Below, piece by piece: positions 1 to 11,700 of a DNA stretch of 64,000 nucleotides. The stretch covers positions 2,790,001-2,854,000 of the forward strand of contig CM022374.1 in the NCBI GenBank assembly GCA_011800155.1, read 5' to 3'. The first letter of the stretch is position 1. Every line of letters starts with the position of its first letter. Both the position numbers and the translations under genes were made by a program. The notes under the pieces are model-generated. The model did no database searches, was not told the origin of the DNA, and saw only the letters and a list, made by a program, of their open reading frames with translations. The DNA is from Flammulina velutipes (Eukaryota > Basidiomycota > Agaricomycetes > Agaricales > Physalacriaceae).

Positions 1-118
1 GGTGATCCCAGTACGATGGCTGCCGGTACGAAGGTTGTCGGTGTCAAAAAAAAAGTGGAAGGGTGTCGTGTAAACGACAACCAACACTAAACGGGCAAGA
101 CAGACAGGACAAAAGAAT

Positions 119-201
119 CTTCGTTGCGTGCAATACAGAGTCAGCTAGTAATACAAGAGAGAGATAAGTTATGTACCTTCGTTGCATGCAATACAGAGTA
201 A
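119..201. repeat. Short direct repeat pair
   Basis: A 22-nt word beginning CTTCGTTGC and ending CAATACAGAGT occurs at about 119-140 and again at about 178-199, with one internal difference (G/A). No gene is visible in the first 500 bases. Confidence 0.7.
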
Positions 202-284
202 AGAGCGACGAAGGAGAATTGATCGTAAATAATGGTTCGGTGGCAGTGTGGGAAAGTGTGTGTATGTAGTAAACTGGGGGACCA

Positions 285-960
285 GGCTTACAGGACCGTC
301 AACTGGGGCAGTCCTTCGTTTTCTTCTTTTTGGAAGGACCATCAACTGGGACCGGTCTTTTAATTAGACCGTCGCGACTGCAGTCCGGTCTTTCCAGTCC
401 GACCAGTTGAACTGGGGGCCGGTCCGGACTGCAGTCCAACTGATCCAACTGTTGCACAGCGCATCCCAAGGTCGAGTCGGGTGCACAAAAATATGCATCT
501 AGTAAGGATTGAACTCAAGACCTCACCTATTACAGGTGAAATTGAGGTGTTCTAACCACTAGACCACAGTATCTTACTATGTATAGTAACTTTATGCAAT
601 ATACTATGTCATCGTTAAAATTTCAACTCATAATTATGTATTCAAGTGTTCATTTGAGAGGGTAATTATTGTGATTATTCAATTCAACTTGATATATGAG
701 CTGAAATATATGTTTTTGTACTCTAAACTAGCTAAAATACGTCTGAACACCCTTTGATAGTCCATTTTACTATAGACCGGTCCACGACTGGTCACACCGG
801 TCTTTTGGCAGTTCTAAATATTCTCATCCGACCTCAGGACTGCCAACTGGGACCAGTCTTTTTTCCAACCGGTCATTTTCTCTTGGCGGTCTTTTTGCGG
901 TCCGGTCCGGTCCAGTTGGCAGTCGTTTGGCAGTCCATAGGACCGGACCTTAAAGGTCTA
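285..960. repeat. GGTCCGG / CAGTTGG-rich low-complexity repeat block
   Basis: Two stretches (about 285-470 and 770-960) are built from shuffled short words such as GACCGGTC, CAGTTGG, CAACTGGGACC and GGACTGCAGTCC, many of them self-complementary. They flank an AT-richer core holding the tRNA-like element at 501-569. The arrangement resembles the body of a non-autonomous dispersed repeat rather than unique sequence. No protein-coding signal was found inside. Confidence 0.55.
501..569 (-). repeat. tRNA-like SINE head or tRNA pseudogene
   Basis: On the minus strand the segment has an A-box-like TGGTCTAGTGG and a B-box-like GAGTTCAATCC at tRNA spacing, so an internal RNA polymerase III promoter is plausible. 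An anticodon-arm-like stem (TCACC/GGTGA) is present, but position 33 of the loop is G instead of the near-universal T, the T-stem pairs poorly and the acceptor ends do not pair. It is therefore unlikely to be a working tRNA. Its place inside a repeat block suggests the promoter head of a SINE. A tRNAscan run and a genome copy count would decide. Confidence 0.55.
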
Positions 961-2493
961 TCAACAACCATCCGATATCATCATTCCTGCCATACTTTTC
1001 CACCTTCGTCCTCGCATCTCTGTACCATATATCACCCACCATTTGTATGTACCATATGACCCAGGCTCAGGAAGGATGGAGCCGAAAGTTGGTGGAGGAT
1101 AACTGTAAATCTACTTCATATCTTGCAACAATCGCCACACGTTCGGGCATGTAAACCAACGGAAAGACCTAATCGACTTCGGGTGCCTGTTCTCTTTTCC
1201 GTTATCGATCAAGACCCGTCACGGGGAGAAGATAGAACACAGTAACATGCATTGCTCGGGTATGGATGAAACATGTGGGGCATTTCGGTGTTCACCAACG
1301 AGGAAGGGCAGCTATTCCGATAGGCCGAGTTGAACATCCCGATAAGGCTTCCCAAGAACATAGTTATTGTCTCCGCCACTCTTGCGGGGTAGGCCCCGAT
1401 CAGAGTGATGGCGAGTGTTCCTGGAGCAATATTCGTATACTCAGCGAATATCTAAAGTAGACTAAAGGATATGAGAAGTGCGTATCTGACTGATTGAGCT
1501 CATGGAGCTCGGGATCGAGAATTTGATGTACAGCGCAACGCCACCGGACTGGCCAGTCTCCTTGAATAAGCTCTCAACACGCATGTTGTTGAGGGCCTTT
1601 TCGGGAGCTCCACACCTGCCAGTTTGTGGAGAACTCGGATCTTTCTATTCTTCTCGTGAGGGGTGGGACTCCTTCTTCCACCCGGAGTCTGTGTTCGAGT
1701 TGCTTGTAAAAGTCTGGGATTATTTGTTAGCGGCACAATTTGCATCTTGAGATAGAAATTCAGCACCAACAAGCATTCAACAGTAGCAGTTGGTCAAGAG
1801 GGCGCCAACTCTGGATGGGCGCCGGACCGCTGGATGAAAACGGCATGAAAAATATTCCGTGTGTTGAACTAACAATTACTACCCAGCGGGGCTACATCTC
1901 GTTCTCGTTCACACCGGAGTTATATTGTATATGCTCGTCTCCCAAGCGCACACTCCCCTTCCAGTTGAATGACGAGGGAAATGACGCTTTTAAATCTGCG
2001 AGTCGGGTGGGTGGGGCTTCCGGCCGAGAAGCTTCGAACCTTGTATCTGTAAGTATGCAGAATCTTACGTTGGAGAGCTTGCCATTTCCCCAAGATTCTA
2101 GGCTGTCTTCAACAATTATAGGTAAACTTTCCTCTACAATTCAGAACCATAAGAATTCCTCAGAGTAAGAGCGTGGATTAATAGGGAATAATGTTGAGTA
2201 GTTATAAAAACTCACTTGTCGAAAGTCAATTGGGTGACGCGCTGGTAGAGAGTTTACTCAAGTTTTGGTCCCTTCAACTACGACGCCACAATGATTGATC
2301 GCCGTTATTGATCCATTGATCCGTGTAGCGGGATGGCCAACGAGCGCTCAATTTGTGCAATGTGCATTCAAGACAACTTCGAGCAATGTGTAAATGCAGC
2401 TGACAACGAGATAAACGAGAGCCTCAATAATTCAGGGTACCCAAAGGCTGTACACCGTGAGTACCCCCTGATTGCTGTTTCGAAACTGACATC
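961..2493. other. No recognisable gene
   Basis: Short open frames occur on both strands (for example 1502-1750 +), but none has a recognisable domain or consistent splice sites. It contains the downstream flank of the minus-strand transcription factor gene. Confidence 0.5.
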
Positions 2494-5204
2494 CTAAAAG
2501 TATACCTGCGCATAACTACCCATCCCGCTCATGTCAAAGACAGAATCAGGGAATAGTCCGCCACTGCGAAGGTAAAACAATCCATCAGCGTCATTTACGC
2601 GTAATACCAACATAATAACCCACCTCGGTTCTTGACCCCAATCCGGGATGGAAACCGCAGCATCCATCCACATATTCACATCACCGTCGCTACCCATGTC
2701 GAAAAGCGACATATCTGCCTGTGCCCACGGCGGGGGATCCAGCCCGAAGAGCGTAGGGTCCAACTCTGAGTAATTTGGTGGAGGTGTACCATGCATGTAT
2801 CCTGACGCCACAGACAGGAATGAGTCGTCTGGTACACTGCTAGTCTGGAATGAGTCGGAAGTCGGGAGGTCCGCAAGGACTTGAAGGGAGTGGCTGCAAG
2901 GGAAGTCAGTTTAGATGAAGCATATGCAATGGATGAACAACATTAGGCGCCCAGATACAGTATACCTAGGAATAAGTTAGAATATAGTGAACTGAGAAAC
3001 ATGAAAGACTTGCATTTCCTCCGAAGACGCCAAAACCCGCATGCATCGATGCAAGTCTTCGAGATCCGGTCCACCCACCGGTTGGTTGGGATATAGCTGT
3101 TTTCGCAGCCTTAGGTTCGTAACAAGGATCATACCAGTGGAAAATGTGGTCATCTACGATATTCAAAGTCAGCCAACGTCCGCAACACAAAGGGCCAGTT
3201 TACATCGAAAACAAAGAAGGGAGATGAACCTCGGTCATGTATAATTTCCAACATGCGACTTAGCGACCTTGCCGCGTTGGTGCATATAACCAGAGACGGC
3301 AGCGCTTGCGGAGTCTGCTTGTGCACGAACGGTCGATGGACCATGATTTGCAGGTCGTAGTATGATGTGTATAACAGTCCCGATTCGAATGAATACGGGC
3401 CCGTACGAACCGGGTCCCAACGCACTGTGCAAGGTGTTAGTGTGATTCCACTTGTCAGGAAAGAGAACACGAACAATGCTCCGGTATGGCGTCAAACCAC
3501 GAGCTGAGCATGGAATCAATCAGAGAGACGGTATTATCGTTGTCGCCTCCTTTGCAGCCTGCCGCTTGCTTCGACTTTTTTGTCCCATAGATGGTCTTCA
3601 TGACTATAGAAACGATGTTGACCAGACGTAAGTGATGGACAAAGGCAATTATGTGAGCAGGTTGGTCGGGTGGCTGCTTGAAGTCGATTTCCGGATTGCC
3701 AGTATCCAGGTACTCGTCATCACACAGAATCGGGTAGTCCAAGTCAAAGCTGAATAAATTGTTAGATGGCAATGTGCGAGATATGGTGCGCTTACTCCTC
3801 ATCTCGTATTGAGAATGGGCGTCCGAAATAGAGGCCCATGAATCGGTCGAGGAACACGAGAGACCAAAACACTCTCTTCTTAGTCTCGCTTTCAACCGTC
3901 GAGGGGCCATGGTGACGGCGATGGTATCCCAGCTCGAGAGCGTAGCGTATTCCTAGCCCAAGAATAATCCAATTGGATTGAGGCGCCGACGTACCCTTGA
4001 TGTACTCTCCATACAACTATCAACGTTGATATTAGACGACGACGATAACAGATACACAAAAACGCACCGCACAGAATTGTATATCATGGAGGGTCGGACA
4101 GCTGAGTAGTGGTCGGGGAATAGTCGCTGCTTGCGAAAAATATTTCCAGCCAGCGGAATTCTTGGTGTACCCATCGGAAAGGACGCGGGGGTCGTCGGTG
4201 TACCGTGATCCGATGGCACACACCAAGAGGACGACGAAACCAAAGCTAGTATCGACGAGATGCAAACCGCCTTTGACGTCTCTTCGAAATGCTGGTTGAT
4301 GGAGGATAGGTAGGCAAGCGCACGGCCTGGTAAAGAATAGGTCGATAAGAGTTTGTAATAAGTCGTCCGGAGGGAAGATAAGATGCAGCGGTGGTTGTAG
4401 TATATTTGTCTCCCACTACTCCGCCGTCAATAAAGATATCCTTGATGAATTCAGAAAGACGCACTGGTTGTATGAATAACTTCCTCTCGTTGTCGCTTCC
4501 GTCACTCGCACTGGAGGTAGCGTCCATCATTTTGCACATAAAGACTATGTTGCTGGAAGGTCCGAAGTAGCATTTGTTGCTGTCGATAGAAAATCTCTGG
4601 AGGTCGTCCAACATATCGATGTACTCCTCGTCGACTTCCGGAGCTTCATTGTCGGGCACAGGAGAGGTAGTTTCCGACGATAGAGAAGAAGAAGAAGCTA
4701 TTGCTGAGTGTCCTGTATCACTAGTAACGAAGGTGAGATGGAACGTCGAGAACGATGGTACACGACGTACGGAGTTTGTAAAGCATCCTCTAGTTCTCGT
4801 ACCCTTTGCTCCAACTCCTCTATTCGCTTCATGCTGCGAGATAAGTTAGAAGCATCCAGAATTATTTGGCGTAGACCGCACTAGTTTTGTATTCCTTGTT
4901 TCTATTGAGATGTTAGCAGAATGTTGATCGCAGGAGACGGTGGTGAGTACCTTAAGCAGCGTGATATCATGCTTACATGGTCTCTTGTTCGTGAGACAAT
5001 TTGTGCACTCATTGTTCGGTTGTGTTGCGCTGTCGCCTGGGCATACGCTAAGTCGAACGCGAAGTTTGTGTAATCCTGAACGTACATTTTACTGTGGCAT
5101 GGTTAGGAGACGTATGCAAAAGGGTATAATGGAGAACTACTCTTTCTTTTACGACAAAAGTCGCAGGATCCTGGCAGGCGAGCGTGTTTGTCCTTGACAG
5201 GCAT
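2494..5204 (-). CDS. Zn2Cys6 fungal-specific transcription factor
   Basis: Nuclear DNA-binding regulator; target genes cannot be told from sequence. The ATG at 5204 begins MPVKDKHARLPGS, leading straight into the zinc cluster CDFCRKRKIKC - 9 residues - CTNCLTNKRPC, the exact CX2CX6C...CX2CX6C pattern. Exon 1 is 5204-5141, a 6-nt exon is 5091-5086, exon 3 starts at 5036, a 20-nt exon is 4901-4882, and exon 5 starts at 4833. A short coiled-coil linker (IEELEQRVRELEDAL) follows, then an acidic/serine linker. The fungal_trans middle homology domain spans about 4.45-3.2 kb (CAIGSRYTDDPRVL; LGIRYALELGYHRR; VFWSLVFLDRFMG). The C terminus is rich in Pro/Asp and ends ...GSYAQVYF with its stop at 2494, after an intron in the last codons. 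The family resembles XlnR-like activators only at domain level. The frame stays open across all proposed junctions. Confidence 0.9.
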
Positions 5205-5953
5205 GAACGTATGAACAGAGACGAAGAGATCAATAATCCATGGCCGTGCAGTTAGTTACCTGTTCCATTCGATCAGTTGCAAATTGAATTTCCCATCGTC
5301 ATGCTTGGCACGCACCGATCCCGTCGCCTCGGAACGAGAAAACTCAGAGACAACATTTCAAGACGTACGACGCGACTACGGTTCGGCTGCAACTTGGAGC
5401 ATGGGATGGTAGAATGTACTATTCTCCAGAGATAGTAATTCGAACAGAACCGCACCACTCGCAGATATACGGCATGTTGAAGCCGAAATCAAGTGAAGCC
5501 AAGCGTCCGTACACAGCTTCGTAGCTTGGAAGTTGGCTGTACTTATAGCTGGAAAACGCATTAAAAAAACAGCGTTGAAACTTGAAAGTATCGGCTTCAA
5601 AATGTATCGCGATTCGCCGTATCTGAATACGGGCTAAGACTGGCTAAGAATGTACATGTGGCGCAACTGTCTCCTCAAAGCATAATCGTAGTTATTTGAC
5701 AACGACTTCTATTGCAGCACATGCGTGCCACTATGGAAACGTGCCACGTTTATCTACCCATTCAAGTGCACTGAGCAAGCACTGAGCTTATCACCTCAGT
5801 CTAGACTCTTCAGAAGCATGATTCACGAGCGGACTTTGAATGTGCGCTTTAAAAGGCCTTTTACCACGCTTCAACTCTTCCTCACCCCAGGAGAAAGTAG
5901 CAGGCTTGAAAGGTCCTCCCTGATTTTCACGCCTGGTCCCTTCGCCGTCCGTC
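5205..5953. other. Intergenic region
   Basis: Upstream of both the minus-strand regulator and the plus-strand C2H2 gene, so a shared promoter region. It contains one TGTGGCGCAA word at 5657-5666. No further gene is supported. Confidence 0.6.
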
Positions 5954-6315
5954 ATGCCGTCTTGCACGCAGTGCGCCCGTTACTTCAATACAGAGCAAGC
6001 TTTACATGCCCACTGCTCTGCTAAGACCGATCATCCGTACTGTGTGTCCTGCGAACGTCTGTTCATTCATGACCAAGCTTTGCAACATGTATGTGTTTCT
6101 TTCATCGTTTTGCAGGCAACCAGTAGTCATGGGAATTACAGCATCTTGAACATGCCGGTGTCCATCAGGATGAAAGCGACGAAGAGTACGACGAGTACGG
6201 CGACGTCGACGATGGCTCGGATAACGAAGAAGCTTACTGCGCATCCTGCGACAGACACTTCATCAACATCCAAGCCATGCAACATGTCATCACTAAATTG
6301 TGGAGAATCCTATAA
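5954..6315 (+). CDS. Short C2H2 zinc-finger protein, 3'-truncated paralogue
   Basis: Exon 1 (5954-6088) starts MPSCTQCARYFN and encodes a CX2C...HX3-4H/C-type finger and a second one (CVSCERLFIHDQALQH). A GT...AG intron (6089-6141) leads into exon 2 (6142-6315): HLEHAGVHQDESDEE, an acidic stretch and the start of a third finger (YCASCDRHFINIQAMQH). It then stops after a few unrelated residues. The predicted product is 102 aa. The gene at 13217-13992 has the same exon 2 beginning but continues for another four fingers. This copy therefore looks cut off, or uses GTCATC after QAMQH as a donor to an exon not found. Confidence 0.7.
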
Positions 6316-6666
6316 GGCCTTATAGTATGATGCGCGCGGTCAACTTCAATATCCTTAGTGTACTTTGATACGAGATTATAGCTTACCTTATAAACACCAT
6401 ATCTGCACACGACGTACTATATGAGTGGTGTACTTTGAGATCATCCCGATCATTGCCTCGTCCGTTCCGTCTACATTACAGCATCCCCAGATGCATCAAC
6501 TACTCAGTCAATCATAGACATAAACTATAAGCCTGGTGAGATGAGCAGCACAGACACACTCACTCATTTCAAACATATTGCAGCAATACAAAGTAATTTC
6601 AGAAAAATCGAAATGAGTCATATTGCGGGCAACGATATCATATATATACAACAGCGGTATAGATAA

Positions 6667-8103
6667 TTAGGTGGACAGGCCGCGTTGGGCAGCAAGGCGG
6701 GCCCTGGAAGAGGCGGCACCTCCCATAGCAGTCCGGACAGTCTCGGGAAATATTTTCCTGAAGAATCATTAGCATCGTTCAACGACGATGACTTTAACAA
6801 ATACTCACGCAGTCCACCAGCTCAAGAGCTCATCAGAGCGCTTCCGGGCATCGGTCCCAGCGGGAGCGTTGAAGTAGGCGACGATGAAGTTGTATAGCTC
6901 GGGGTAATCCATCCCGTTGTAGCACTCAGTCCAGCTCTCCGCGTCGGTGCAGTTGAAATGAACCTGCGATAGATAAGTGATGGAACGACGACGACAGGAC
7001 TCAGACACGTACCATGACAGCGGTGTAGGCAATGGTGGGCGGGGTCACCTTCTTGTTTAGGCCAATGCGTGTCGCGACGTCGGCCTTAGTGGTTTTCTTC
7101 TTTTTGAGAGGGGACGGCTGGTTCTGATCATCTTGCTGATCAGCCGACGATGGCGAGGTAAAGATCGCGGCGAAGCCCTATCAGAAAAGATTCAATATAC
7201 GCAACATTTATCAGCAAATTACGCACCTTGAGGAGGAGAATTGACTTGAGGTAACCCGCTTCGAGATTGTCGGGGTCGCCACTGTAGCCCTCATAGAACA
7301 AGTTAACAAAGAAGGAGCTACCAGGTTCGTATCCGGGTGCGTTGTTGCGAATGAGCGAGCGCACACTACGACACCATTAGTCAAAGAAAAAGACGAGTCA
7401 AAGACATACTTAAGGTTATCCCAGTCATGCCCAATGTCACAGAGCAGACGTCCGGTTTCGTCGTTCTGCAGTCCTCGACCTATGCGATCCTCAGTAGTGA
7501 AGTTCAGGCCAAATTTCTTGTTTAGCCAAGTGCCGAGTTTAGCTCTCATGCGCCCAACGTCGTCAGCACGTGCGTCGTTTGCCGCCGTTTGGGCCTGTTG
7601 GGGTGAGAACAAGAATGGGATGGCAAGAATAACATACCTTGCTTAGGAAAGTGTTAAGTGCATCTTGATTCTCGTCTTTAAGAAGTGTCTTGATTTCCGG
7701 CAGCATAATGGCGAGACGCTTGTACATCTCAAAAAGGTTGTCCTGCCTAAAGAATGGTTAGCGAGTTGTAAAAAAGATCATCAACACTCACTCGGGAGTA
7801 GGCAGAGCCTCTGGGTTATCGGCGCGTCGGTCGACCTCAAGAATCAAGTTGTGGAGCGGCTCGTAAAGTGCGATAGACTTGCGAATACCGCGAGCGGCGG
7901 CCAGAGGATTGCTAAATGGGTTCAGTTGGGTTCTAGTGCATAGATGCGACGCACTCATCGGCCTTGCGCTTCTTCCCGCTGAGCGTGGCAAGCTGCTCCT
8001 GGACCGCGGCAAGCTGGCGACGGAGACGCGCCGTTTCGCCACTGTCAGACGAGAGTGGGGTGGAGGAGCGAGAAGATGGAGGGAAGGTGCTAGACGAAGA
8101 CAT
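6667..8103 (-). CDS. DUF6698-like fungal protein of unknown function
   Basis: The ATG is at 8103; a TATATAAGG box lies about 40 bp upstream. The Ser/Thr-rich N terminus leads into a short coiled coil (ETARLRRQLAAVQEQLATL) and a KKRK basic patch. The body is assembled from about eight exons with short GT...AG introns. Diagnostic stretches are TGRLLCDIGHDWDN, FVNLFYEGYSGDPDN, KSILLLKGFAAIFTSPSS, then ELYNFIVAYFNAP and a basic tail ending RLAAQRGLST. From memory these match the Agaricomycete-expanded family DUF6698; an HMM search would confirm it. No catalytic motif is recognised. It is divergently arranged with the Plavaka transposase about 600 bp away, but no other link to the element is visible. 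Confidence 0.8.
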
Positions 8104-8140
8104 GGCAGTTGGGTCTGAATATGTTTGGTAGAACAACACA

Positions 8141-8150
8141 CCTTATATAC
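8141..8150 (-). promoter_or_regulatory. TATA box of the DUF6698-like gene
   Basis: GTATATAAGG on the minus strand lies about 40 nt before the ATG at 8103, a normal spacing for a fungal core promoter with a short leader. Confidence 0.5.
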
Positions 8151-8700
8151 CGTGTCCCGTCGAAATAATCAACAAAGATTTATCTATCCCCGTGACCGTG
8201 AAATGGCGCCATCTATCGTTATCTGAGACAAGCAGCAGATAGAATATGAAATAGTGGCACTTACAGGTGGTCAAACGGACATAAGAGTATGATTTTGGCG
8301 GGAGTAGCAAAGGGACCAAGAATGGAGGCGATCGTTGCCGATGTCTTGAAGATGAATGAGAGGAGTTTGAGGATAGCTATTTGAGCGCTCGAACTTGGAG
8401 GGTCTGAGAAGTGCACAGAAGAAGAGATATTGTCGCAGGAGATCATGGTGGTTGAAGAAGAAAGAAAAGTTCAACCAACACACGCGTGATCAAACGAATT
8501 CAAACTCCGGTGCGGCGCTGATGGACACGGTCAGCCGTTCTCCTTCTTGTACCTTGGCGAGATAGGACATCTGAATGTATTTCATTCACTCTGAAAATAA
8601 TCCTTCCAATAGCCAAATGCACGCGCTGCATCTGTGGCGTGCAAGGTGGCTGCCTTTATTTTTTCTACTCCTGCTGACATTCTCGCCGGTGTTTCCTGGG
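8151..8700. other. Divergent intergenic region, possible minus-strand leader
   Basis: A minus-strand segment (ATG at 8446) reads open to a strong donor CCT|GTAAGT at about 8268. An acceptor CTCAG follows near 8227, after which the frame closes at once. It could be a 5'-leader intron of the 8103 gene or a tiny ORF; no domain is visible. Confidence 0.35.
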
Positions 8701-11700
8701 ATGAAAAAATATGTTTGTTCGTCGCCGTGTCTGAAGTCATATGACAAAAGTGGTTCGCTTCAGAAACACCAGAATGCATGCTCGGTTTTTCAGGATCTCA
8801 AAAGAAACCGAAAGCGTCCTTTATCCACAGTTGACTTTGTGGATGAGCGGACCGAGAAGAGGAAAAAAGTATTGGTTAGCAACATTTATTTTTCAGTTGA
8901 GCTACCTTATTGACATCAGGTTCAACCATTTAGGCTGTTCTTGAGGACGACGAAATTGTGGCGCAGCGTCAAGCTGAAGATGCCGGTCAGTGTCTGCCGG
9001 TTGCGGCACGTGCGGATGAAGAAGAGGAGATGCAGTTCAAGCCAGGAACTAGTGCCTTTGACTTCGACGAACCTCAGGCTGGGGGTTCAACTCCCCCGCC
9101 TGCCCCCGGCAATCAGAGTGGCGCAGCACATTCTCGTATCACTATTCGCCTTCCCGCAAGGTATAGGGACATATATCCTGAGCCACACGCTCCAGCAGAA
9201 ATCCTGCCGCCTCCTAGAAACCTGCCAAACGTCTTCCTCATCGTCCGTGACAAGCTCACTACTGCAGTCAACTCATTCGGGCTTTTTCGAGAATACCTTC
9301 ACCGTCCATCTTATGATCCGGAGGCTCTGGTTGAGAACAAGGATCTAGCCACACCCCGACAAACTGGCCTTCCTGCCGCACCATCCTCTGCCGCTCCCTC
9401 TAGTGCATCCAATCCCACTCCCGCTCCGTCTACCACCTACTGGCCTTTCGCTAATGCATCTATTCATCGTCTTATGAGTTGGATGAATAACGGGAACACA
9501 CAGAAAACGGCAGGCGAGCTCGACGCACTTGTTCAAAATGTTCTCAAGGCGCCCGACTTTAATCTTGCTGACCTTCCATCCAATTTCCGAACGGAAACAG
9601 AAAATCGTAGGATGGACAAGGCACTGGATAGCTCTGACGACCCCTTCATCAAGTCATTTCATGAGGCTACAATCACCATCGACGTTCCGTCTGGCGTCAA
9701 AGGACAACCACCTAGGAAGTACAGTGTCCCGGGCCTATACTACAGACGTATCATTGATACTCTCCGTGGTGCGTTTACTGGCCCATTTGCGCCGCACCTC
9801 CATTTTTCCCCCTTCAAGTCCTTCCATAAATCAGATTCCCATCCCGATGGCCAAACTCGTGTTCACGGTGAAGTCTATACCTCGGACGCATTCATTGCCG
9901 AACACGACTACGTCCAGACGCACGCACCAGTCCCACCGGAAGATTCAGCCTGCAAACGCGAAAAGATCATCGCAGCTTTGATGTATCTCTCGGACGCGAC
10001 TCACTTGGCCAACTTCGGTGTGGCTAAAGCATGGCCAATCTACCAGATGCTTGGGAATATGAGCAAGTATATTCGGTCACAGCTCAACTCTGGTGTTGTT
10101 GAACACATTGCATATATCCCAACGGTGAGTATCATTTTGATATGTTCATCAGTCCCAAAACTAATATGATGGCTTTCGCAGCTTCCTGATGCGTTTGGAG
10201 ACTGGGTCAGTGAGTTTCATCCTAAGTGGAAGACCCAGAAGAAGGATATAATGACACATTGCCGGCGCGAGCTCATGCACGCCGTCTGGCAATTTTTGCT
10301 TTCCGATCCGGAATTTCTACATGCATACAAGTACGGCATCGTTATCTTGTGTCTTGACGGCATCGAGAGACGAGTCTATCCTCGACTCTTCACTTACTCT
10401 GCCGACTACCCAGAAAAGTATGTGCTATTTATTTCCTAGCCACCGTACTGACCTTGTATTTCTAATTTCTACTAGGGTGCTTCTTGCGACGATACGAGAT
10501 AAGGGTCTTTGTCCATGTCCGCGATGCTTTGTGCCAAAGTCCAAGCTGGATCTGATGGGCCAACGACGTGATGACCGGACGCGCTGGCAGCGAGCGAGAT
10601 TCTATCTGTTCGGCCGGGTGGAAACAGCTCGCAGAATGATCTACTCTTTGGCTCGTGCAATTGGGGGTTTAGACCTTTTGAAGGAGAGCTCAAGTGTACC
10701 GACGAATGTAAGTAAGGTTTGTGTGTATTGTTCAATACTTAATTCCACGATACAGAACGCGTTTATCCAGCAGCTCGGGAAGGCCTTTAATCCTTTCCGA
10801 ATGCTCGTTGTCGACTTGCTGCATGAGTTCGAGCTCGGGGTGTGGAAAACACTTTTTACACATTTAATCCGTATATTGTATGCTGTTCAAGGCACTAGCG
10901 GGACCATTGTCGACGAGTTAGATCGACGGTAAGTGAATAGATTCCCTCTCTAGAAGAAACTCTCACGTTCTTGTAGCTTTCGATTGATCCCCACGTTTGG
11001 GAGTACCATTCGCCGCTTTGCAACTAATGCATCACAGATGAAGAAGCTTGCAGCCCGCGATTTTGAGGACATTCTCCAGGTATTTCGCTCCCTCAATGCA
11101 CATTTCCTGTATCATGATTGACTCAATGTCATACCTTGCAGTGCTCTATCCCAGTCTTCGAAGGCCTCCTTCCCGAGCCGTTCAATACGACACTATTGAC
11201 CCTCCTGTATCGAATGGCAGAATGGCACGCTTTGGCCAAGCTCAGAATGCATACTGACGAGACATTATCCCTTCTAGAAAGCACGACGACGACAATTGGT
11301 CGCCTCATGCGCGATTTCCGAGACAATGTTTGCTCCCAATTTTCGACCTTCGAACTTCCTCGTGAACAGGAAGCGCGCCAGAGGCGGAGGACTCAGACAG
11401 AACACGATCATGGTGGCGCACCCGCGGACTCATCCACATCAGCTCGGAAGCCTCGAACTCTCAACTTGATGACTCCGAAGTTCCATGCGCTTGGAGACTA
11501 TGTTCGTTCAATCCGGCTTTTCGGGACAACAGATTCATATTCGACCCAGCTTGTAAGTCTCAACCTCTTCTCCTTTCGACCATCTCTTATGTTCTATCTA
11601 GGGTGAACTCGCACATCGTGTCGTGAAGAAGATGTACGGGATGACGAACAAAAAGAATGCAATGAAGCAGATCGCCAAACGACAAGGACGCCGTAATCTA

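Noticed and set aside
501..569. Functional tRNA gene
   Set aside because: G at position 33, weak T-stem and no acceptor pairing; better explained as a tRNA-derived repeat.
1502..2168. Two overlapping plus-strand frames as a possible gene
   Set aside because: No domain, no convincing splice sites, and the opposite strand is equally open.
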